Shown here: one piece after another, positions 7,959-15,305 of the stretch
Position numbering within the stretch: position 1 is the first letter of the stretch
How the letters are laid out: the number at the start of each line of letters is the position of its first letter
DNA from: an uncultured Bacteriovorax sp.
GTDB taxonomy: Bacteria; Bdellovibrionota; Bacteriovoracia; Bacteriovoracales; Bacteriovoracaceae
Length of the DNA: 16,152 bases
Reading direction: 5' to 3'
NCBI GenBank assembly: GCA_946482295.1
Contig: CAMLRB010000067.1
Location: forward strand, 1 to 16,152
Program-made: the position numbers and the translations under genes
The notes under the pieces: model-generated
Told to the model about the DNA's origin: nothing
The model's database searches: none
What the model saw: only the letters and a program-made list of their open reading frames with translations

Positions 7959-9284
7959 TTAGAAAAGTTGTCCTTCGATTGGAGAGAAGTCAGATTCTTC
8001 TTCAAGTAATTCCTCCAAGCTTTTTACGTTCTCATCTTTATGGTAAGAGTGAAATCCTTCAACAGTATAGTTGAAAACTTTTGGTCCACCCATTTCTGCC
8101 ATCAACGTTCCGACCATAAAGTTTTGAACGGCCTTAGCTGATTCAATTTGTGTCGTCATATTAAAGATTCCAAAGAAGCTGAAGCCTTTAACCGTACTCA
8201 TCGCTCCTGCGAGAGTAGAAGTGTGCATAAGTGTTCCCGTCTTTGCGACGAATGAGTTTTTAAGATCAGCTGAGTTTAAACGGTTTCTAAATGTTCCTTG
8301 ATCTGAACCTGGAACAGCGACAACGTCTTCCAACTCACGGCCTTGTCTTTCAGCAGATAGTTTAAGTTCTTCGATCATATTCATTACGATTGAACAGCTC
8401 GCAAAATTATCTTTACGAACACCATTGATCGTTGAAGGAAGACCACTTCCATTGAAGATTTTAATTTGTTCAGCAGTTAAGCCGTAACGGTTTTGCAACC
8501 ATGTTCCAAATTTAGCTTCTCCACCTAATTGTCTGAAGATTGTGTGAGAAGAATAGTTATTCGACTTAACATTTGTTTCTTTGAGGTATTTGAAAAGTTC
8601 AGGTGACGTTAATGTTAACATACGTACATCATCGCCTTCTTTGTTGAAGGGGATTGTGTCAGTGTATTCAACAGCATCTACTTTCATTGTGACTTCAGGA
8701 AGGAAACGTCCGGCCTTCGCGAGTTTTGCAAGACGCTTATATTCGTCTTTGAAGACTGCTGACCAACCAGATGTATTAAAATATGTTCTCAAATTTCTTG
8801 CATTTGTTTCTCTCGTAATCAACGGATAAACATCTGTATGAGTCTGGGCCGCTGGGTTGATGAGAAGATTTTTATCAAACGTAATTTTTTCAAAATGAGT
8901 AAAGCCCAACATGTTCAACTGAGAAACAAGAAACAACATTTTTTCATTGCTCAAGAACGGATCAAAAGATCCAGCAATGTGCATTTGTTTTCCACGAACA
9001 TAAAGTCGAGTATCGTGACGATAATCAATTCCTAATTCTTCTACGGCCCATAAAGACGTTAAGAGTTTAGTGACAGAAGCTAAGCGAATTTTCAAATCAA
9101 TATTCACACCTTGAAGGTTTCCTTTTTCATCAGTGTAACAGTAGGCCTGCTCTTCTTTTGGAGTGACCTTATGTTTTGCAAGTTGATTAAAAAATTCTGT
9201 GTCCGTTTTCTCTGAAGCGAGAGCAGGCACACTTAGTGCGAGGGCCAGAACCCCACATGTCAGGCGTCTTTGAATGCTTTTCAT
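7959..9284 (-). CDS. dacB: D-alanyl-D-alanine carboxypeptidase (PBP4, peptidase S13)
   Basis: A 441-residue exported penicillin-binding protein. The signal peptide covers about residues 1-23 (cleavage after ALA). The three active-site motifs are in order: SVTK (S70-K73), SNN (S241-N243, followed by HTIFRQLGG as in S13 enzymes) and KTG (K348-G350). Such enzymes trim or cleave peptidoglycan cross-links in the periplasm. The distance from SxxK to SxN (171 residues) is shorter than I recall for E. coli PBP4, so the inserted domain is reduced. The C terminus is an acidic tail (EELLEEESD). ATG 9284 has AGGGGAA about 8 bases upstream. In Bdellovibrio, PBP4-type enzymes help remodel prey walls; any such role here is inference. 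Confidence 0.93.
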   Translation of the reverse strand: MKSIQRRLTCGVLALALSVPALASEKTDTEFFNQLAKHKVTPKEEQAYCYTDEKGNLQGVNIDLKIRLASVTKLLTSLWAVEELGIDYRHDTRLYVRGKQMHIAGSFDPFLSNEKMLFLVSQLNMLGFTHFEKITFDKNLLINPAAQTHTDVYPLITRETNARNLRTYFNTSGWSAVFKDEYKRLAKLAKAGRFLPEVTMKVDAVEYTDTIPFNKEGDDVRMLTLTSPELFKYLKETNVKSNNYSSHTIFRQLGGEAKFGTWLQNRYGLTAEQIKIFNGSGLPSTINGVRKDNFASCSIVMNMIEELKLSAERQGRELEDVVAVPGSDQGTFRNRLNSADLKNSFVAKTGTLMHTSTLAGAMSTVKGFSFFGIFNMTTQIESAKAVQNFMVGTLMAEMGGPKVFNYTVEGFHSYHKDENVKSLEELLEEESDFSPIEGQLF

Positions 9285-9328
9285 CTTATTTCCCCTATAA
9301 ATTCCGTGTGTGAATCAAATCGTTAGGG

Positions 9329-9357
9329 GGTATAACTTTTTTGACTTTGCGTTACAA
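9329..9357 (-). promoter_or_regulatory. Putative dacB promoter
   Basis: Minus strand TTGTAA (9357-9352), a 17-base spacer and TATACC (9334-9329), each 4 of 6 to consensus. It would give a leader of about 38 bases containing the AGGGGAA ribosome site. Confidence 0.4.
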
Positions 9358-9537
9358 GCCGATACGCAAGAACCTGTAAAATTTCCTCCATTTTGGGGCC
9401 AAACTGGCACTTTTTGCGTTTTCTTTAACGGTGTGCTCAATAAAATCCTTACATTAGGGTCGGTTTGATGGCCTTTAAACAAGGTCTGTAGTTACACTTA
9501 ATCAAAAGAAAAACTGTTTTTTCAGAGGGGGAAAACA

Positions 9538-10131
9538 ATGAAATCATTATTGCCACTATTGGCGGCTGCACTTCTATTTGTTGGTTGTGAAAAAATCGAA
9601 GGACAACTTAACGTTACAAACGACGTGAAACTTATCTCTACTAAAGGCTCAACTCGTACGATTAGACTTGGAACGTATTCAGCTGACATTAAAGCGAACA
9701 CTTCTAAGAAGATCACACTTCGTTTAAATAACGATAGCGATGAAAAATTTGTTTTCAATCTTCCAGATGGATCACGTATTCCAGCTAACGGAACATTCTC
9801 TTTCAAATCTCACGAAGTAGGTCAGCCTGTTGATATAAGCGGATCTGTTGCTACAACAACTCAAAACTCGCCAGTGAGACAAACAACAGAACAATGTACA
9901 TATTGGGAACCAGTTCAAGTTTGCACTCCACTTCCAAATGGTGGAATGTCTTGTACAGTTCAAAACCGTCAGGTGTTTGGTATGAGATGGATCGAATACT
10001 ACGATCGTAGAACTGATAAAGACCTAGCTCTTTCAATTTCTGTTGCAAACGCAGGAAGCGAATCAGCTCAATTCCAAGGTGATGTTGCATACATCGAAAG
10101 AATCACTCTACGTGCAACTCAATGTAGATAA
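9538..10131 (+). CDS. Lipoprotein of unknown function
   Basis: A 197-residue protein with a type II signal peptide; the lipobox LFVGC puts the acylated Cys at residue 17. The next residue is Glu, so outer-membrane sorting is likely by the +2 rule. The mature part is beta-rich (ITLRLNNDSDEKFVFNLPDG) with a Thr/Gln linker near residues 105-117. A Cys-containing region follows (EQCTYW, QVCTPLPNGGMSC) and the chain ends TQCR, so two disulfides are possible. I do not recognise the family. A strong GAGGGGG ribosome site precedes ATG 9538. The 9285-9537 gap to dacB must hold the promoter, but I see no convincing pair for the plus strand. A strong terminator follows the stop. Confidence 0.8.
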   Translation: MKSLLPLLAAALLFVGCEKIEGQLNVTNDVKLISTKGSTRTIRLGTYSADIKANTSKKITLRLNNDSDEKFVFNLPDGSRIPANGTFSFKSHEVGQPVDISGSVATTTQNSPVRQTTEQCTYWEPVQVCTPLPNGGMSCTVQNRQVFGMRWIEYYDRRTDKDLALSISVANAGSESAQFQGDVAYIERITLRATQCR

Positions 10132-10146
10132 TCTTTAAAATAAAAG

Positions 10147-10171
10147 GCCCGCTTTAAGCGGGCTTTTTTTT
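10147..10171 (+). terminator. Intrinsic terminator of the lipoprotein gene
   Basis: GCCCGCT pairs with AGCGGGC (stem within 10147-10163, small loop), followed by eight T (10164-10171). Upstream A residues extend the pairing. On the minus strand the same hairpin is followed by a T-rich tract, but it would serve only transcripts running past 10175. Confidence 0.93.
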
Positions 10172-10174
10172 GGT

Positions 10175-10528
10175 TTAATTTGTAGCGATTCGCCAGACAG
10201 GACCAGGATCAGCACTGTAGCGATTTAAGCATCTTTCGATATCATCCAAGACACCTTCTTGCTCTAAATAGTCTCCCACATCTTCCATAAGCTGATCTTC
10301 ATGACTAGAGAGTACAACTCCACTCAAATAATGGGTGAACTGTTCATTGTTCAAAGTGCTTACGATAATGACGTTATAAGAAGCGAGGTTGCCCTTCCTG
10401 ATTTCCGCCATTGTTTGATTGGGAAGTCGATTGAATTTATCTCCCATTAACTGAGAGAGGTCGCTGACGTTCTCTTTTTCGAGTTCAATGTGGAAATGGA
10501 TGTTTTTATAGTCGGTTTCAAATTTCAT
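10175..10528 (-). CDS. Hypothetical cytoplasmic protein
   Basis: A 117-residue acidic soluble protein with no signal peptide or membrane segment. The pattern is alternating beta (NIHFHIEL, YNVIIVSTL) and helix (DQLMEDVGDYLEQEGVLDDIERCLNRY). I recognise no family or catalytic motif. The ATG at 10528 has no clear Shine-Dalgarno; an AATAAT lies six bases upstream, but no matching -35 is seen. It is divergent from the histone-fold operon with only 51 bases between starts, so the two could share regulation. The gene ends four bases after the terminator of the lipoprotein gene, which is probably used from both sides. Confidence 0.65.
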   Translation of the reverse strand: MKFETDYKNIHFHIELEKENVSDLSQLMGDKFNRLPNQTMAEIRKGNLASYNVIIVSTLNNEQFTHYLSGVVLSSHEDQLMEDVGDYLEQEGVLDDIERCLNRYSADPGPVWRIATN

Positions 10529-10579
10529 GATAAAATTATTGTGATCTATATTTGCTCAAAAGTCTAAGGGGAGAAAAGA

Positions 10580-11044
10580 GTGCAAGAACCCACATACTGG
10601 CGTAAATGCGGAAGTTGTAAAAAAGAAATTGGTTTCAATTCGGTTTATCAGGCCTGTAATGTCAGTACCTGTCGTAAACTTGTTTTTTGCTCAGTTGATT
10701 GCTGGAATTTACACAACCCAGTCATGAATCATAAAAGTTCTTGGGCCGAAGAAAATCGTTCTCCTAAGAAAGAAAACTATCGCCCTGAAGGAGACGAAAA
10801 CGCTCCTCGCCGAATTATTGTTCAACCTTCCAGAGCAAGTGAAGCAACGGGATCAGCGAATGAGGAGGAAATTCTCATCGTCGCTTCGAAACTCAAGCAA
10901 TACATTAAAGATAAACACGATATGAATACAAGTGCGAACGTCATGGAAATCCTTTCAAAAATCGTTCGTCGTCATACAGACGATGCTGCCGCTAAAGCAA
11001 GAAGTGAAGGAAGAAAAACTGTGATGGATCGCGATTATGAATGA
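10580..11044 (+). CDS. Zinc-finger / histone-fold fusion protein
   Basis: A 154-residue protein of two parts. Residues 10-51 hold eight potential ligands: C10-x2-C13, C26-x4-C31, C37-x3-C41, H45 and H51. The CSVDCWNLH run resembles HIT/MYND/ZZ-type cross-brace fingers binding two zinc ions. Residues 52-95 are polar and likely disordered. Residues 96-154 form a histone fold: helix 1 (ILIVASKLKQYIKDKHD), loop MNTSAN, long helix 2 (about 119-143), then GRKT (144-147). R145 and D152 have the seven-residue spacing of the archaeal Arg-Asp clamp. Helix 3 is cut to a few residues, as in bacterial histones such as Bdellovibrio Bd0055. The GTG start has AAGGGGAG upstream, and a TATATT at 10547 may be the -10. 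The stop overlaps rarD. DNA binding is inferred. Confidence 0.88.
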   Translation: MQEPTYWRKCGSCKKEIGFNSVYQACNVSTCRKLVFCSVDCWNLHNPVMNHKSSWAEENRSPKKENYRPEGDENAPRRIIVQPSRASEATGSANEEEILIVASKLKQYIKDKHDMNTSANVMEILSKIVRRHTDDAAAKARSEGRKTVMDRDYE

Positions 11045-11957
11045 AGTTCCCTCCTTTAAAGTAGGATTAGCTTGGGGACTGCTCGCATTTCTCACTTGGG
11101 GAATCGTTCCCATTTATTGGAAACTTCTTCATGGCATTTCTTTTGTTGAAGTTCTTGGTCATCGAATTTTATGGTCAGCTGTAATTTTAGGATCAGTTCT
11201 TCTCTTTCAAAAAGACATTCGTGGTTTTTCAGGAATCGTATCTCAGAAAAAAAACATTTTGTATTTGATTCCGACAACATTACTCATTCTTTTCAATTGG
11301 AATCTTTTTATTTGGGGAGTTGATAATAACTACATTGTCGAATGCTCTATGGGCTATTTCATCAATCCTTTGCTCAATGTTTTTCTTGGTGTTTTCTTGC
11401 TAAAAGAAAAATTGAAACCCATTCAGTGGATCGCTATTTCATTCGCTTTCATTGGCATTCTCATCATGCTGCTCTCTCGTGTTGGACGCCCGGAAATTTC
11501 AATTGGTCTCGCTTTGAGTTTTGCGCTGTATGGGTTGTTGAAGAAAAAAATGAACGTGAAGCCAATGCACTCACTTTTTTTTGAAACTATTTCTCTTATT
11601 TTACCCGTACTTATTTATTTCGGTTACCTCATAAACACTCACAATTTTTCCTTTTTTAATGAAGGTCCAGTGGATCGACTCCTTATGATTGGTGGGGGAG
11701 TTGTGACGGTCGTTCCACTTCTTGCTTTCGGCCATGCTGTTCGTCATCTTTCTCTGACGACAGTAGGTATAATGCAATACATGACTCCCACAATGCAGCT
11801 CATGTCGGGAGTTTTCCTTTATGGAGAAGCATTCACTAAAAATCACGCCTGGTCATTTGGTTTTATTTGGTGTGGACTTCTTATTTACACTCTTCACGGT
11901 TTGATGGAACATCGAAAGAAATCATGGGAGAAAAATGAAGCTTCATCATCCACTTGA
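11037..11957 (+). CDS. rarD: RarD-type EamA/DMT transporter
   Basis: A 306-residue inner-membrane protein with about ten hydrophobic helices arranged as two EamA repeats. Characteristic RarD features are the N-terminal TWGIVPIYWKLL, GHRILWS, NWNLFIWGVDN, GYFINPLLNVFLG, ALYGLLKK at the repeat junction, and MQYMTPTMQL near the C terminus. Family members are drug/metabolite exporters; RarD was named for a chloramphenicol-sensitivity phenotype and its physiological substrate is unclear. The start overlaps the histone-fold gene by 8 bases and the end overlaps the next gene by 23 bases, so all three are surely co-transcribed. Confidence 0.93.
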   Translation: MNEVPSFKVGLAWGLLAFLTWGIVPIYWKLLHGISFVEVLGHRILWSAVILGSVLLFQKDIRGFSGIVSQKKNILYLIPTTLLILFNWNLFIWGVDNNYIVECSMGYFINPLLNVFLGVFLLKEKLKPIQWIAISFAFIGILIMLLSRVGRPEISIGLALSFALYGLLKKKMNVKPMHSLFFETISLILPVLIYFGYLINTHNFSFFNEGPVDRLLMIGGGVVTVVPLLAFGHAVRHLSLTTVGIMQYMTPTMQLMSGVFLYGEAFTKNHAWSFGFIWCGLLIYTLHGLMEHRKKSWEKNEASSST

Positions 11958-12645
11958 GTTTAGACATTCACTGGAAGTGCGCCTATGCGATGGTACATTT
12001 GCTGATGTCTTAACTTTAAAAAATCTTTCGGAGCTGGATCAACTTGAGCTACTCGTTGCTCTTGGAGACTTGTTTCCTTTCATGCCCGATACTCAACATG
12101 TAACTTCTGGATTTCATCCTGACATTAACAAAGTGGAAATAACAAATGCAGTGACTTTCTTTGGTGGTAGCTTTCATCCCTTTCATCGCGGTCATCTCAA
12201 TTGTCTGGAGAGTTGCCCGGAAAAAAACATTATCGTGATCCCGGATTGCAATCCTCATAAAGTGCGTTTTGAAGAACGCTCTCCCTATGAAACTTTCACT
12301 GAACTTTGTTCTATCTTAAAAGGAAAACCATTCAGTATTTATCCTGGATTTCTAGGGAAGAACGTGGCCAATCCAACTGCGAGCTGGATTACACGTGTGA
12401 AAATACCTGAAGTTAATTTTTTGATGGGGGACGACTCCTTCATGAATTTTTTCAAGTGGACTCGTCCAGAAGACATTCTCCTTAAACTCACAAAACTTTA
12501 TTTAGTACCTCGCGATTTTGAACGATCTGATTATGAAGAACAACTTTCTAAAATTCGCACAATAGCGCCTCGTCTGCAGATCATTATTTTACCTGATCAT
12601 CCGTTTCGTCAGTTGTCGTCGACAAGCTTTCGCTCACTTAAATAG
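11935..12645 (+). CDS. NadD-like nucleotidyltransferase, atypical
   Basis: A 236-residue protein with the cytidylyltransferase-like fold of nicotinate-mononucleotide adenylyltransferases. FFGGSFHPFHRGH (about 75-87) is the GxFxPxHxGH nucleotide-binding motif, the middle has a MGDDSF..F..W block as in NadD (GxDsf..l..W), and SSTSFRS near the end matches ISSTxIR. NadD adenylates nicotinate mononucleotide in NAD synthesis. Two oddities stand out: about 70 residues precede the first motif, which normally lies at the N terminus, and the protein stops only two residues after SSTSFRS, whereas NadD usually continues for about 25 residues. It may therefore be a divergent NadD or a relative with another substrate. 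Its start lies inside rarD. Confidence 0.75.
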   Translation: MKLHHPLEFRHSLEVRLCDGTFADVLTLKNLSELDQLELLVALGDLFPFMPDTQHVTSGFHPDINKVEITNAVTFFGGSFHPFHRGHLNCLESCPEKNIIVIPDCNPHKVRFEERSPYETFTELCSILKGKPFSIYPGFLGKNVANPTASWITRVKIPEVNFLMGDDSFMNFFKWTRPEDILLKLTKLYLVPRDFERSDYEEQLSKIRTIAPRLQIIILPDHPFRQLSSTSFRSLK

Positions 12646-12747
12646 ACAGTGGACAATGCCTAAACGTCTAATTGAGAAATAATTAAGTCATAGGTTTTCC
12701 ATTTTCCTTTATCATAAATTGTTATTCATACATTTTAAGGAGTAATT

Positions 12748-13533
12748 ATGTTTTGTTTGAAAAGGATTTTATTCGCATTTTCATTGTTGGTTTTAATGAT
12801 CAACACCGGCATTGCTGCTGACAAAATCAAAGTCGGCTATTTTGTCTATCCACCTCATTTGATTCAAGGTTCAGATGTTGCTTCACCAAAAGGGGCAGCA
12901 GTTGATGTTATCGAAAAAATTATTGCCCCTAAGGCCGATATTAAAGTTGAATGGGTTGGCCCTGTACCATTTGCGAGATTATTGACGATGCTAGAAGCAG
13001 GTGAAATCGATATGATTGGTCTTTCCGTTTCAAATAAAGAGAGACAAGAAAAATTTATCTTTACGCAAAATGCTCCTCTGTGGGGGAAGCAAGGTTTACT
13101 TGTTTTAAAAAGCGAAGCCATTGATTCAATTAAGACTCCTGCCGATTTGAAAGGTAAAACAATAAGCAAGCTCTTGAAGGGAAACCTGCCAAAATTTTTT
13201 GATGAAAATCAGGCAACAATCAAGTTTGATGAAGTTGGAGGGGATAATTCGGCTGAGCTTAATTTGAAGAAAGTTGTTGCTGGCAGAACTTTTGGTTCCT
13301 ATTTTGCCTTTCCAGATGTTCTTCTTTATTACGCAGCTGTAGAAAAGGCCTCTGATAAAGTGAAGCTTATTTCTTATCCAGGTTCAGAAGAAAATGTTCT
13401 TGGTTATTTCCCGCTCTCGCGTAAGCTTGATCCAAAAATTGCTTCACGAATCACATCAGCGATTGAAGCATCAACTAAAGAATATGATTATTTAAAAATG
13501 TCTCAGGATTATATTAATAAGGCCGGTAAATAG
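12748..13533 (+). CDS. Periplasmic solute-binding protein (SBP family 3)
   Basis: A 261-residue exported protein with a signal peptide (about 1-23, cleavage after GIA). The mature protein follows the family 3 (amino-acid type) binding fold: IKVGYFVYPPHL at the N terminus, GAAVDVIEKI, LLTMLEAGEIDMIGLSVSNKERQEKFIFT in lobe 1, then LVLKSEA and the TPADLKGKTI crossover into lobe 2. No lipobox is present. No ABC permease or ATPase gene lies nearby, so it is an orphan; the ligand is unknown. A perfect AAGGAG ribosome site precedes ATG 12748. The 102-base gap upstream is AT-rich without a clear promoter pair, and a strong terminator follows. Confidence 0.87.
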   Translation: MFCLKRILFAFSLLVLMINTGIAADKIKVGYFVYPPHLIQGSDVASPKGAAVDVIEKIIAPKADIKVEWVGPVPFARLLTMLEAGEIDMIGLSVSNKERQEKFIFTQNAPLWGKQGLLVLKSEAIDSIKTPADLKGKTISKLLKGNLPKFFDENQATIKFDEVGGDNSAELNLKKVVAGRTFGSYFAFPDVLLYYAAVEKASDKVKLISYPGSEENVLGYFPLSRKLDPKIASRITSAIEASTKEYDYLKMSQDYINKAGK

Positions 13534-13560
13534 ATCGCTATTAAAATTTTAGGCAAAAAA

Positions 13561-13585
13561 AAACCACTCGTAAGAGTGGTTTTTT
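13561..13585. terminator. Bidirectional intrinsic terminator
   Basis: AAACCACTC (13561-13569), loop GTAA, GAGTGGTTT (13574-13582), flanked by A runs on the left and T runs on the right. It ends the binding-protein transcript on the plus strand and the rpsD transcript on the minus strand; either direction ends in a long T tract. Confidence 0.92.
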
Positions 13586-13590
13586 ATTTT

Positions 13591-14214
13591 TTATGGTTTT
13601 ACTTTCCAGTAATACTCGGTAACGAGCTGACCAGCGTATTCGAAAGGAATATCAGCTGGAAGTGGAAGATCTACCATCTTCGCTGTTTTCCCTTCTACAG
13701 AGAAACAAGCTGGGATTGATGGAAGACGTGGAGTAGCTTGAGCTTGAGTATAGTTAAGAGAAGCGAATCCTCTGTCTGTAAGAGTGATTGTGTCACCTTT
13801 TTGAACAGTGTATCCAGCTACGTTAACTTTTTTTCCGTTAACAACAACGTGTCCGTGAGAAACCATTTGGTTTGCTGCAAGCATTGACGGTGCCCAGTTA
13901 AGACGGAAAATAACGTTAGCAAGACGGCTCTCTAGAGTAATAAGAAGAGTATCCATCCAAGCACGAGACTTATCTTTTTTAGCTTTCTTTACGTAGTTAA
14001 CCAATTGACCTTCGCGAAGACCGTAGTGGTATCTAAGTTTTTGCTTTTCTTTCATACGAACAGCAAAGTCAGAAATTTTCTTTCTTTTGTTTCCGTGTTG
14101 ACCTGGACCATATGGTCTTCTTTCTAGTGCACCAGCTTTTCCTAGACCTGGAAGTTCAATTCCTAAAGATCTTTGAATTTTAAAGCGGCTTCTACCTGTC
14201 GTACTTCTTGCCAT
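13591..14214 (-). CDS. rpsD: 30S ribosomal protein S4
   Basis: A 207-residue S4. Visible blocks are RRPYGPGQHG, KISDFAVRMKEKQKLRYHYGLREGQ, TLESRLANVIFRLNWAPS, then the S4 RNA-binding motif (NQMVSHGHVVVNGKKVNVAGYTVQKGD, about 114-140). S4 binds 16S rRNA early in 30S assembly. It lacks N-terminal zinc cysteines, so it is the C-minus form. It stands alone here rather than with rpsM, rpsK and rpoA as in many bacteria. ATG 14214 has AGGGG upstream, and the gene has its own promoter with a leader of about 80 bases. Confidence 0.98.
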   Translation of the reverse strand: MARSTTGRSRFKIQRSLGIELPGLGKAGALERRPYGPGQHGNKRKKISDFAVRMKEKQKLRYHYGLREGQLVNYVKKAKKDKSRAWMDTLLITLESRLANVIFRLNWAPSMLAANQMVSHGHVVVNGKKVNVAGYTVQKGDTITLTDRGFASLNYTQAQATPRLPSIPACFSVEGKTAKMVDLPLPADIPFEYAGQLVTEYYWKVKP

Positions 14215-14302
14215 GAACTAACCCCTAAATAATTGACTTATAAACAACTTTTACCAACATTTCACGTGTAGAGTTGTGATTTTTATAAAAAGACGTCCGT
14301 AA

Positions 14303-14332
14303 GTAATACAAGCAGGTCGTTATCTTTGTCAA
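14303..14332 (-). promoter_or_regulatory. rpsD promoter and leader
   Basis: Minus strand TTGACA (14332-14327, perfect), an 18-base spacer and TATTAC (14308-14303). The predicted start near 14296 gives a leader of about 80 bases. It contains a short inverted repeat (ACAACT/AGTTGT at 14277-14272 and 14249-14244) that could fold; an autoregulatory S4 site is possible but unproven. Confidence 0.65.
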
Positions 14333-14351
14333 TTTGATTTTGCAAAACACG

Positions 14352-15221
14352 TCAATAATAGTTTTGGACATACTCGAGATAGGCCCCTAGGAGATTGAGT
14401 GTCTGCTGTCCGACTTTGCCGGAGCCAATTTTATGGCCGTCGATTATCGTGATTGGAACGAGATTGCGCGTTGTGCTGGTAATAAAAACTTCGTCAGCTT
14501 CAAGAACATCTTTTTTAGTCAGGTTTCTTTCAATGAGTGGCAAGCCTAGTTTACCTTCAGCGCTCATTTCAAAAAGGGTTTTGCGAGTGAGACCTTCAAG
14601 AATTCCCGCCGAAAGAGGAGGAGTGAGCACTGTGCCATTTTTAATGATCCAGGCATTGCTAGTGGTTCCTTCAGTCACGAAGCCTAGAGCATTAATCATC
14701 AAAGCATCATCGGCCTTCGCCTCTTTCGCCTTTTTATAGGCAAGCATATTTTCTTGATAGTTTCCAGTTTTAGGGAGGGCCCCCGTTTCATTGAGAAGTT
14801 TAGGAGCGAAAATCATACTCAAACCTTTAGTGAGCCACCACTCTGGGTTTGGAGCAATCTCCTTAGCATAGATGACAAGATTATTGGGACCTGAGAGTTC
14901 GGGATCTAGCCCTAGCGAATGATTTGTCCCTCGAGTAAGTACGATTCTCAAAGTAATATTGGCCGCTGGAGTCGCTTCAATTGTTTTCATCACGGCTTCC
15001 GCAATCTCACTTTGAGAGATAGTGGGGCTGAGAGAAATCATTTGGGCCGATTGAAAAAGTCGTTCAAGATGTCGATTTAACCTAAATGGTTTTTTATGAA
15101 AAGTGCGAGTGGCTTCGTAGACCGAATCACCATAGAGAAAACCACGATCGAAAACTGAAAGTTTTGCTTCTGAACCCGGAAATATTTCACCATTAATGTA
15201 GACCACATAATCATTCATCAT
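14352..15221 (-). CDS. Class IV aminotransferase (BCAT / D-amino-acid type)
   Basis: A 289-residue PLP enzyme of fold type IV. Visible blocks are the N-terminal YINGEI, DRGFLYGDSVYEATR (25-39), R50 with HLERL, the PLP-lysine region LPKTGNYQEN (K151), DDALMIN, GFVTEGTTSN (E184, which contacts the pyridine nitrogen), and TPPLSAGILEG.TR. These occur in branched-chain aminotransferase, D-alanine aminotransferase and aminodeoxychorismate lyase, and I cannot separate them securely; length and the NYQEN context lean to a BCAT or D-amino-acid enzyme. The ATGATG at 15221 has no Shine-Dalgarno but has a promoter whose -10 ends 7 bases upstream. Confidence 0.9.
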   Translation of the reverse strand: MMNDYVVYINGEIFPGSEAKLSVFDRGFLYGDSVYEATRTFHKKPFRLNRHLERLFQSAQMISLSPTISQSEIAEAVMKTIEATPAANITLRIVLTRGTNHSLGLDPELSGPNNLVIYAKEIAPNPEWWLTKGLSMIFAPKLLNETGALPKTGNYQENMLAYKKAKEAKADDALMINALGFVTEGTTSNAWIIKNGTVLTPPLSAGILEGLTRKTLFEMSAEGKLGLPLIERNLTKKDVLEADEVFITSTTRNLVPITIIDGHKIGSGKVGQQTLNLLGAYLEYVQNYY

Positions 15222-15228
15222 AGAGATA

Positions 15229-15257
15229 GTGATAGAGGAAGATTAAGCAGAAATCAA
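15229..15257 (-). promoter_or_regulatory. Putative promoter of the aminotransferase gene
   Basis: Minus strand TTGATT (15257-15252), a 17-base spacer and TATCAC (15234-15229), each 4 of 6 to consensus. The -10 ends 7 bases before ATG 15221, predicting a leaderless transcript. Confidence 0.5.
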
Positions 15258-15269
15258 TTCTTTAAAAGA

Positions 15270-15299
15270 TTGACGTATGTTTTCTAAAAAAGTCATAAT
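15270..15299 (+). promoter_or_regulatory. Promoter of the exported protein gene at 15306
   Basis: TTGACG (15270-15275) and CATAAT (15294-15299) with an 18-base spacer; both boxes are 5 of 6 to consensus. The -10 ends six bases before the GTG at 15306, so the transcript probably begins at the start codon. Confidence 0.65.
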
Positions 15300-15305
15300 T
15301 TTTAG

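Noticed and set aside
9405..9417. TGGCAC followed by TGC, resembling a sigma-54 promoter upstream of the lipoprotein gene
   Set aside because: Only 8 bases separate the GG and GC elements; sigma-54 promoters need 10.
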